Of a DNA stretch of 11,439 nucleotides, positions 1 through 5,636 are shown in pieces. The notes under the pieces were generated by a model that saw only the letters and a list, made by a program, of their open reading frames with translations, was not told the origin of the DNA and made no database searches. A program made the translations under genes and the position numbers. Origin of the DNA: a bacterium (GTDB lineage: Bacteria > Armatimonadota > Fimbriimonadia > Fimbriimonadales > JBAXQP01); NCBI GenBank assembly GCA_037131655.1, contig JBAXQP010000060.1:1-11439 (forward strand), written 5' to 3'. Numbering within the stretch: position 1 is the stretch's first letter; every line of letters begins with the position of its first letter.

Positions 1-274
1 TATACCAACCTCCTGCGGGGACTGTTATAACAGCGGAAAAGCAGGAAGGATTACTCTTGAGAGAAAGTTTCTCCCAATCTCCAGGCAGATCGCCTTTTAA
101 AGACTTGCCAACGACTCGCGCCATCACACAATCACAAGCGGAATTAACACGTCCATCCAACTTCATCTCGCCGCAAAACTCGGATTGACGCTGAAAGACT
201 TGATAAGTTTTCGGCGATAAAATCGTAAGATCAGCATCTTTCAGACCTTTTGGAATATCCGTTTCCAATATCAT
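1..274 (-). CDS. N-terminal part of a probable SGNH-type sialate O-acetylesterase-like protein (runs off the left edge)
   Basis: An open frame on the minus strand enters from the window edge. The chosen start is ATG at 272-274, preceded by AGAGGAG about nine bases upstream. The 91 visible residues contain LSPKTYQVFQRQ, then a G-x-(hydrophobic)-G stretch, and near the edge SAVITVPAGGWY. From memory, the order 'SP-x-x-YQV-x-QR ... PAGGWY' is typical of the beta-sandwich that precedes the SGNH hydrolase domain in sialate O-acetylesterase-like proteins; the catalytic GQSN block would lie outside the window. That family deacetylates acylated sugars, usually outside the cytoplasm, but no signal peptide is seen here. 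The frame is open upstream to a stop at 464-466, so starts at 296-298 or 329-331 are possible, though without a Shine-Dalgarno. The family call is recognition of short motifs only, so confidence is moderate. Confidence 0.55.
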   Translation of the reverse strand, partial: MILETDIPKGLKDADLTILSPKTYQVFQRQSEFCGEMKLDGRVNSACDCVMARVVGKSLKGDLPGDWEKLSLKSNPSCFSAVITVPAGGWY

Positions 275-424
275 CCCCTTGGTCTCCTCTTCTATCATTA
301 ACACTGAATCGGCATTATTGTTTCCGTTCATTACTACACCATTACAAAGATATTCGGCGCTTGCGTGTGGCAATACCGAACATCGAGTTCCTTTCGTGAA
401 TAATTCGCCCTTAGGCCAAAAGCA

Positions 425-454
425 AGTATACCAGTGCCTTGCAGCTTCCCCCAA
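425..454 (-). promoter_or_regulatory. Putative sigma70-type promoter for the left-edge gene
   Basis: Read on the minus strand, TATACT (425-430) is preceded by TGG, giving an extended -10 (TGnTATACT). A weak -35 TTGGGG (449-454) lies 18 bases upstream. Transcription would begin near 418 and leave an untranslated leader of about 145 bases before the ATG at 274. It sits just after the terminator of the upstream minus-strand gene, where a promoter is expected. Motif match only. Confidence 0.4.
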
Positions 455-516
455 TACTTTAGGTTAAAGTTTAGATCTATGAGGGCGCAGGCAACTGCAT
501 CCTTTTTTGTCAACAA

Positions 517-550
517 TAAAAGGCCTGCTCGAACCCGAGCAGGCCTTTTA
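517..550 (-). terminator. Perfect 15-bp hairpin terminator after the beta-barrel gene
   Basis: Arms 517-531 and 536-550 are perfectly complementary (TAAAAGGCCTGCTCG and its reverse complement) around a 4-base loop (AACC). The A-rich and T-rich ends of the stem make it workable in both directions. It lies 17 bases past the stop of the minus-strand beta-barrel gene and before the promoter of the next minus-strand gene, so its main job is probably to end the beta-barrel transcript. Confidence 0.88.
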
Positions 551-566
551 TTAAGATAGGAATGAC

Positions 567-1085
567 TTAAAAGCGGACGCCGACTACTGCGCTCAGTCCA
601 TTAAGACCATCAGCGCCAGAACCGTTGTACCTTAAAGCTCCATAGATGGGTGTTGGGCCAGGGAGAAATTCCATGCCAACACTAGCGGCCCAAGCGAGGT
701 CTGTACCGACACTCCCCCCTAAATCTTGATCAAAAGCTAAACCAAGACCTACCGAAAAGAGAAATTTATCCATCCGTGCAGAATAATTCGCCAAGACAGG
801 AATAGCATATAAGCTGCCTGAACCGTACCAATCCGCGCTTAATGTCAAATTAGACTTAAAGAGTGGATTTACGGAGGGCAACTTAAAGAATCGCCATTCG
901 GCGCCGACAGTCAGCCATGTAGCCCCTTCAGCATCGCGTGCTGATGCATCAGAAGGAAAGAAAGCACCCGCTCGCACGCTAAGCCCCGTGCCCAGAGGTT
1001 CATATTGCGCGTTCGCCCTCGACCCAAACGCCGCAACGAGAGCTACCAGCAAAATCAAATAGAAAAGCGAATTCCAATTTCGCAT
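567..1085 (-). CDS. Small outer-membrane beta-barrel protein, unknown role
   Basis: The frame is open from 1190, but ATG at 1083-1085 is the better start. A full AAGGAGG sits nine bases upstream, and the product (172 residues) then begins with a textbook signal peptide: basic MRNW, a hydrophobic core at residues 7-20, and probable cleavage after ANA at 24-26. The mature part is a series of alternating polar/hydrophobic, glycine- and aromatic-rich segments (LSVRAGAFFPS, WLTVGAEWRFF, NLTLSADWYG, FLFSVGLGLAFD, AWAASVGMEF, LSAVVGVRF) consistent with about eight strands. It ends in phenylalanine, the usual recognition signal for the outer-membrane barrel assembly machinery. No specific function can be read. 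It is monocistronic: a divergent promoter region upstream and a strong terminator downstream. The fold is an inference from sequence pattern, not from a recognised family. Confidence 0.8.
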   Translation of the reverse strand: MRNWNSLFYLILLVALVAAFGSRANAQYEPLGTGLSVRAGAFFPSDASARDAEGATWLTVGAEWRFFKLPSVNPLFKSNLTLSADWYGSGSLYAIPVLANYSARMDKFLFSVGLGLAFDQDLGGSVGTDLAWAASVGMEFLPGPTPIYGALRYNGSGADGLNGLSAVVGVRF

Positions 1086-1325
1086 CGAATCAATCCTCCT
1101 TGAAAAGTCTTTGCAAGTTATTTTACCAGATTCCAAGGGAAGGCTATTATTCGTATTGTGATCTTTATTAAGGTTAATCTTAAACATCACAAATCATCCA
1201 AATTCAACGTATTATAAATTACATGCGGCGCAATTCAGTCTGACTTTGTGGTTGGGTTTGCGATATACTCTCTAAAACAGAGACAGGTTTGTCCTGACCT
1301 GAATCTAAGGACAAGGTGAAGCTTT
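1086..1325. promoter_or_regulatory. Divergent intergenic region between the beta-barrel gene and the hypothetical-nadB pair
   Basis: This 240-base stretch holds the control signals of two divergent units. Minus strand: a perfect TATAAT (reverse complement of 1211-1216) with no convincing -35, which would give a leader of about 120 bases before the start at 1085. Plus strand: TATACT at 1264-1269 with a partial -35, CTGACT, at 1240-1245 (18-base spacer). Two short inverted repeats overlap between the plus-strand -10 and the gene start: CAGGT/ACCTG (1284-1288 with 1297-1301) and TTGTCC/GGACAA (1289-1294 with 1309-1314). They cannot both form. The second abuts the Shine-Dalgarno AAGGTGA at 1313-1319. 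No known operator was recognised. Confidence 0.45.
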
Positions 1326-1673
1326 ATGGAACCTAACGATGCTTTCAGAATTGTGCGATTGGTGCGAACGCTTTCCTCAGAGATCTATGAAGCTCGCGAA
1401 AACGACGAACGTATTGCTCAGATTGATGTGCATTATGCAGGTGAGGTCATTTATGTGACAGTTATCACCGAAACCGCGCTCGAGGAGTCTGCTGAGCATC
1501 GATTGATGAGCCAAATAGATGAAGAAATCGTCTCTTCTTACCTCCCTTCTATTGCCCGAACCGATTTAATCGTGACGATCTTCAAGGGCAAAGAGATTGC
1601 CCGCTACTGCGATTCGCTCGATAACAATATCCCCTTTGACGATCAATACGATAACGGGAGCGAGAAGAACTAA
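1326..1673 (+). CDS. Hypothetical protein, first gene of a probable operon with nadB
   Basis: A 115-residue soluble acidic protein I do not recognise. ATG at 1326 has AAGGTGA six bases upstream. The sequence suggests a small alpha/beta fold: an amphipathic helix at about residues 5-25, two strands around RIAQIDVHYAGEVIYVTVIT (29-48), a long acidic helix (about 50-70), and another strand, DLIVTIFKGKEIARY (80-94), followed by a polar acidic tail rich in N and D. There is no signal peptide, membrane segment or cysteine cluster. nadB begins 38 bases downstream with no terminator between, so the two are probably co-transcribed. That gives no more than a loose hint of a link to NAD synthesis. Regular codon structure and a proper ribosome site support a real gene. 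Confidence 0.75.
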   Translation: MEPNDAFRIVRLVRTLSSEIYEARENDERIAQIDVHYAGEVIYVTVITETALEESAEHRLMSQIDEEIVSSYLPSIARTDLIVTIFKGKEIARYCDSLDNNIPFDDQYDNGSEKN

Positions 1674-1711
1674 AGGGACGACACAGCATCAGCTTGTGCG
1701 ACCTAGGTAAA

Positions 1712-3319
1712 ATGAAGCCCATTATGGACGAAATGGCCAATTACGACTTTGTTGTTATCGGAAGTGGAATTGCAGGACTAACATTTGCGCTTAATGTTGC
1801 TGATGCAGGCACGGTTGCGCTGGTAACTAAAAAGGAGCGCTCCGAGTCGAACACTAACTACGCCCAAGGGGGGATAGCTGCTGCGGTGGGAGCAACTGAC
1901 TCTTGGGAGTTTCATTATCAAGACACTTTAGTTGCGGGCGCCGGGCTTTGCCACCATGACGCAGTCGAAGCCTTGGTTAAAGAAGGACCCGACCTCATTA
2001 AATGGCTTCAAACGCAAGGGGCAAACTTTGATGTCACTGATGGCCCCGACCCTCACTTTCTTTTAGGGCGCGAGGGCGGCCATCGGCAAAATCGCATTGT
2101 CCACCATGCCGATAAAACCGGCTGGGAGAGCGAGCGAACACTTCTTAGCTCCCTTAAGTCACGACCCAACATAACGGTTTTTGAACACTTCTTTGCGCTG
2201 GACCTTGCTATAACAGAGGGCGAATGTATTGGGGTCCATCTGCTAGATACGCACTCGGGTCAAATCGTCCAATTTGGCGCTAAGGCAGTAGCTTTGGCTA
2301 CCGGCGGGTGTGGACAAGCGTATCTATACACCACCAACCCCCCCATCGCAACTGGTGATGGTGTAGCAATGGCTCGCAGGGCAGGCGCAACGATTGCCAA
2401 TATGGAGTTCATCCAATTCCACCCCACCACGCTTTACCACAATGAAGCCCGATCCTTCTTAATTAGTGAAGCTGTTCGAGGCGAGGGCGGATTACTTATA
2501 CGCAAGAATGGCGAACGGTTTATGGATGCCTACCACTCAATGGCCGAACTTGCGCCTCGCGATATCGTCGCCCGCGCCATCGACGCTGAGCTTAAGGAGC
2601 ATAACGAGGAATGTGTCTATTTAGACATAACCCACCTTGCATCTGATTTCATTCAAAAACGCTTCCCCTCCATTTATAAACGATGCTTATCAGTAGGGTT
2701 GGATATCACCAAAGAGCCAATTCCTGTTGTGCCTGCAGCGCATTATTCATGCGGCGGCGTTGTGACTGACCTAAATGGCCGTACCAACTTGCCTCGGCTT
2801 TATGCCTGTGGAGAAGTCTCATGCACGGGGGTTCACGGCGCTAACCGATTGGCCAGCAACTCATTATTGGAAGCATTAGTTTTCGGTGAACGGGCAGCAA
2901 AAGACGCCCTTAACTGGCTTCAAAAACCGGCGCCAGTTAAAGCAACCCCGCTTCCTCAAGCTTCTGCCCATAAGATTGATAACACCGCCGTCTTTAAGTT
3001 CAGAAAGCAAATTCAGGAGATCATGTGGTCGCAAGTCGGCATCGTGCGCACAAATGAGCGTTTAGTCCAGGCTCAAAGAGAGCTTGATGCGCTCGCCATC
3101 GAAGCTCTTCCCTTGCTCCAATCTCCTACCCCAACCGCCGATAGCGCTGAAATACGCAACTTATTCGATGTCGCCAACATGATTATCGAATGCGCCATTA
3201 ACCGCAAAGAAAGCCGAGGGCTTCACTATACGCTCGACTACCCTGACAAGGACGATGAGCGATTCTTGAAGGATACAATTCTAGCGCCTCAAGTCAAGAT
3301 TGAGTGCAACCGCCCATAA
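1712..3319 (+). CDS. nadB: L-aspartate oxidase (de novo NAD biosynthesis)
   Basis: NadB is a cytoplasmic flavoenzyme that oxidises L-aspartate to iminoaspartate, which NadA condenses to quinolinate. The product is 535 residues from ATG 1712, the family's usual length. Landmarks: GSGIAG dinucleotide-binding loop (17-22); TNYAQGGIAAA (48-58); GREGGHRQNRIVHH (119-132); FIQFHPTTLY (233-242); LISEAVRGEGG (250-260); the substrate/FAD residues in LAPRDIVARA (arginine about 283), AAHYSCGGV (histidine about 344) and HGANRLASNSLLEALVFG (arginine about 379). The C-terminal helical domain ends in NRKESRGLHYTLDYP, as in NadB. The track-style start TTG 1694 and ATGs at 1724 and 1733 are alternatives; 1712 is preferred for the TAGGT five bases before it, but the site is weak. 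No nadA or nadC lies in this window. It converges on mqnC. Confidence 0.93.
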   Translation: MKPIMDEMANYDFVVIGSGIAGLTFALNVADAGTVALVTKKERSESNTNYAQGGIAAAVGATDSWEFHYQDTLVAGAGLCHHDAVEALVKEGPDLIKWLQTQGANFDVTDGPDPHFLLGREGGHRQNRIVHHADKTGWESERTLLSSLKSRPNITVFEHFFALDLAITEGECIGVHLLDTHSGQIVQFGAKAVALATGGCGQAYLYTTNPPIATGDGVAMARRAGATIANMEFIQFHPTTLYHNEARSFLISEAVRGEGGLLIRKNGERFMDAYHSMAELAPRDIVARAIDAELKEHNEECVYLDITHLASDFIQKRFPSIYKRCLSVGLDITKEPIPVVPAAHYSCGGVVTDLNGRTNLPRLYACGEVSCTGVHGANRLASNSLLEALVFGERAAKDALNWLQKPAPVKATPLPQASAHKIDNTAVFKFRKQIQEIMWSQVGIVRTNERLVQAQRELDALAIEALPLLQSPTPTADSAEIRNLFDVANMIIECAINRKESRGLHYTLDYPDKDDERFLKDTILAPQVKIECNRP

Positions 3320-3347
3320 CATACTGCGTAGAAAAGCTCCCTACCTG

Positions 3348-4415
3348 TTAGGGTACATACTCGTAGCGTGTGTTGCGGCGGCGGGGTTCATATCCGGCGG
3401 ACTTAATGAGGCTTTCAATTTCGTTGGCATTTAGGATGAATTTGCTCCCGGCAGCGCTAACCACATTCTCTTCAATCATCACAGAGCCAAAATCATTAAT
3501 CCCATATCCAAGAGCAAGCTGGGCTATCTTCGGGCCCTGAGTTAAAATAGACACTTGAAGGTTATCTACATTGTCTAACATCAGGCGTGAGACGGCCACC
3601 GTTCGAAGATAATCAAATCCAGAAGCCTTCTTTTCGATGGGCAAATTCGTATCTTCCGGCTGAAAACTCCAAGTGATAAATGCCCGAAACCCACCCGTAT
3701 CGTCCTGAAGCTCGCGAATACGAATAAGATGCTCCACCCTGTCTTCCACAGTCTCCACATGCCCGAACATCATACTCGCTGTCGTGCCCAAGCCAAGTTC
3801 ATGCGCTGTGCGCATGCAATCCAACCACTCTTGAGTGGTGTCCTTATTCGGCGCAATCTGGTTCCGCACCCGATCAACCAATATCTCCCCCCCTGCCCCC
3901 GGAATCGAGTGCAATCCGACTTCCTTCAATCGCACTATACAATCACGAAGGCTCAATTTGGAGATATGGGCAATATACTTCACTTCCGCAGGCGAGAGCG
4001 CATGAAGAATTGCGCTGGGGTAACGCTGCATAATAAGGCTGAAGATACGCTCATAATAATCAATTTTGAGCGAAGGGTTCAACCCACCCTGAAAAAGCAC
4101 CTCGCTGCCCCCCGTATCGATGAGTTCCCCAACCTTCCCCAAAACCTCATCATCACTAAGGGTATACCCCCCGACTTCTCCCGGCTTTCGATAAAAACCA
4201 CAAAACTTGCACCGCACCCAACACACATTAGTGTAATTAACAATCCGCCCAATCACATAAGTAACAACATCCTCCGGATGCTTCCGCCGCCTTACCAAAT
4301 TGGCCAAAACCGCCAATTCAGGCAAGTTAGGATAATGAAAGAGCCAAACACCCTCCTCCGAGCTAAGCCGCTCCCCTGCATATACCTTATCTGCAATCGT
4401 ATCGATGGTAATCAA
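3348..4415 (-). CDS. mqnC: Cyclic dehypoxanthinyl futalosine synthase, radical SAM (menaquinone biosynthesis)
   Basis: MqnC catalyses the radical-SAM cyclisation of dehypoxanthine futalosine in the futalosine route to menaquinone. The CX3CX2C iron-sulfur motif is NVCWVRCKFC with cysteines at 65, 69 and 72. Family blocks follow: VLFQGGLNPSL (106-116), HALSPAEVKYIA (138-149), LHSIPGAGGEILVDRVR (168-184), TASMMFGHVET, and the C-terminal SILTQGPKIAQLALGYGINDFGS split across the family's usual position. The open frame reaches ATG 4583, but the extra 56 codons do not resemble MqnC. A TTG at 4413-4415 with GGAGG eight bases upstream gives MITIDTIADKVYAGERLS..., the normal family beginning, and 355 residues, close to family size. 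MqnE is a related radical-SAM alternative, but the blocks fit MqnC better. It stands alone here; other mqn genes must lie elsewhere. Confidence 0.88.
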   Translation of the reverse strand: MITIDTIADKVYAGERLSSEEGVWLFHYPNLPELAVLANLVRRRKHPEDVVTYVIGRIVNYTNVCWVRCKFCGFYRKPGEVGGYTLSDDEVLGKVGELIDTGGSEVLFQGGLNPSLKIDYYERIFSLIMQRYPSAILHALSPAEVKYIAHISKLSLRDCIVRLKEVGLHSIPGAGGEILVDRVRNQIAPNKDTTQEWLDCMRTAHELGLGTTASMMFGHVETVEDRVEHLIRIRELQDDTGGFRAFITWSFQPEDTNLPIEKKASGFDYLRTVAVSRLMLDNVDNLQVSILTQGPKIAQLALGYGINDFGSVMIEENVVSAAGSKFILNANEIESLIKSAGYEPRRRNTRYEYVP

Positions 4416-4583
4416 TCCTATCCCCTCCGCACAGGTTATTGCACAAACACCACCTGTGAGGCTACACCCCCTCTCCCCGTCTTGCCCGTACGCAATAGAA
4501 CAATCACTTTCCACCGGCCATTCGGCGTAGGGGGAAGATACAGATGGGGGTTTCCTAGAAAGGATCAGTTCCGCTAACATCAA
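4416..4583 (-). promoter_or_regulatory. Probable untranslated leader of mqnC with a hairpin next to the ribosome site
   Basis: This stretch is open in the mqnC frame from an ATG at 4583, but its 56 codons look non-coding (no family similarity, no Shine-Dalgarno at the upstream ATG). Just before the mqnC Shine-Dalgarno lies an inverted repeat, ACCTGTG/CACAGGT (4430-4436 with 4452-4458, 15-base loop), whose arm ends three bases from the GGAGG. It could modulate ribosome access. No known riboswitch consensus was recognised, and no clear promoter was found in 4416-4650. Confidence 0.35.
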
Positions 4584-4652
4584 TGTCGATTGGTCGCGAT
4601 GATCTGAACATCAGTCACAATAACCCAAAACGACCGAAATAATGCAAAAAGC

Positions 4653-4685
4653 ATAAGCCCTGGAATTGAAAATCCCAGGGCTTAT
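4653..4685 (-). terminator. Intrinsic terminator after hisG
   Basis: Arms 4653-4663 and 4675-4685 (ATAAGCCCTGG and its complement) form a perfect 11-bp stem with an 11-base loop. On the minus strand the stem is followed two bases later by TTTTT. It begins 11 bases after the hisG stop, so it ends the hisG transcript and implies that mqnC has its own promoter. Confidence 0.85.
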
Positions 4686-4695
4686 ATAATCAGCT

Positions 4696-5565
4696 TTAGT
4701 AAATGACTTTGTTCAGCGGATATTCGACGATGCCCTCGGCACCGGCGCGTTTTAGTTTGGGAATTAGGTCTCGAACGACGGTGGTTTCGATAATGGTCTC
4801 GACGGCAACCCAATCCTCATCTTTCAAGGGTGATAGAGTGGGATTGCGTAAGGCGGGTAGAAGAGCGATCACTTCCGATAAATCACTCTTGAGAACATTC
4901 ATCTTCAAGCCGACCAATCGCTCGGCGTTCATCGCACCCTGAAGCAGGATAGCGATGCTTTCAATCTTCTGGCGCTTCCAAGGGTCTTCCCAAGCATCCT
5001 TATTGGCAATCAAACGGGTGGTTGATACAAGAAGTGTGTCAACGATGCGCAGATTGTGAGCGCGCAATGAGCTACCGGTCTCGGTGTTTACTACAATCGC
5101 TTCAACAAGCTGTGGGACTTTGACCTCGCAGGCTCCCCAAGAGAACTCTACATGGGCATTAATCTCATTCGACTTCAAATAGCGCTCAGTTAGACGGACA
5201 TATTCAGTTGCAACGCGCTTTCCTGTTAAATCTTTCACGCTGTGAATTTCCGAATCCTCATGCACTGCCAACACAACACGCACAGGGTTGAGTGTTGCCT
5301 TTGAGTATTGAAGCTCTGCCACTTCGCATACTTGCGCGCCGGAGTCTTCAATCCAATCCTTTCCTGTCAAACCCAAGTCGATCACGCCGTCTTGTATATA
5401 TTCAGGAATCTCCTGCGGGCGCATAAGGAGCGATTTGATCTCGGGATCATCCACCACCGGCTCATACGAGCGCGCGCTAACCCGAAAATCATAACCAGCC
5501 TTCTTAAAAAGACCAAACGTAGCATCTTGCAAACTGCCCTTTGGCAATCCTAATCTCAGTTCCAC
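4696..5565 (-). CDS. hisG: ATP phosphoribosyltransferase, long form (first step of histidine biosynthesis)
   Basis: HisG joins ATP and PRPP to phosphoribosyl-ATP and is the histidine-feedback-controlled step. The 289-residue product is the long form. It opens with LRLGLPKGSLQDAT (3-16) and has the ligand-binding lobes VIDLGLTGKDW (61-71), GKRVATEYVRLTERYL (115-130) and the PRPP-site region IVVNTETGSSLRAHNLRIVDT (157-177). A C-terminal ACT-like regulatory domain (about 214-289) ends in GAEGIVEYPLNK. Presence of that domain means it should be self-regulated by histidine and not need HisZ. The start is GTG 5565 with AAGGGGA about nine bases upstream; the sequence starts exactly as the family does. 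It is isolated from other his genes here, with its own putative promoter and a terminator. Readthrough from the upstream glycosidase-like gene, whose stop is 71 bases away with no terminator between, is possible. Confidence 0.95.
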   Translation of the reverse strand: MELRLGLPKGSLQDATFGLFKKAGYDFRVSARSYEPVVDDPEIKSLLMRPQEIPEYIQDGVIDLGLTGKDWIEDSGAQVCEVAELQYSKATLNPVRVVLAVHEDSEIHSVKDLTGKRVATEYVRLTERYLKSNEINAHVEFSWGACEVKVPQLVEAIVVNTETGSSLRAHNLRIVDTLLVSTTRLIANKDAWEDPWKRQKIESIAILLQGAMNAERLVGLKMNVLKSDLSEVIALLPALRNPTLSPLKDEDWVAVETIIETTVVRDLIPKLKRAGAEGIVEYPLNKVIY

Positions 5566-5596
5566 AGATCAATTTCCCCTTTTTCACTTTTGCTCT

Positions 5597-5605
5597 ATTG
5601 TACCA
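5597..5605 (-). promoter_or_regulatory. Putative extended -10 promoter of hisG
   Basis: On the minus strand the sequence is TGGTACAAT, an extended -10 (TGn then TACAAT at 5597-5602), placed about 32 bases before the hisG GTG. No good -35 is visible, which extended -10 promoters can tolerate. Its position in the only intergenic gap before hisG supports it; evidence is motif only. Confidence 0.4.
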
Positions 5606-5636
5606 GCCCAACCAATCGCTTAGCATGGGTAGTAGT

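Noticed and set aside
334..516. 60-codon minus-strand frame before the left-edge gene
   Set aside because: Overlaps the putative promoter and leader in another frame; starts with TTG and has no Shine-Dalgarno or recognisable features.
3339..3353. Hairpin CCCTA/TAGGG as a terminator between nadB and mqnC
   Set aside because: Only five base pairs with four T's some way off; too weak to call, though a terminator is expected between these convergent genes.
3729..4577. 282-codon plus-strand frame
   Set aside because: Lies antisense to mqnC, whose radical-SAM motifs are unmistakable; the plus-strand product is rich in P, H and R without any domain.
4416..4583. Known riboswitch in the mqnC leader
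   Set aside because: No conserved core of a familiar riboswitch class could be recognised; only a single 7-bp stem.
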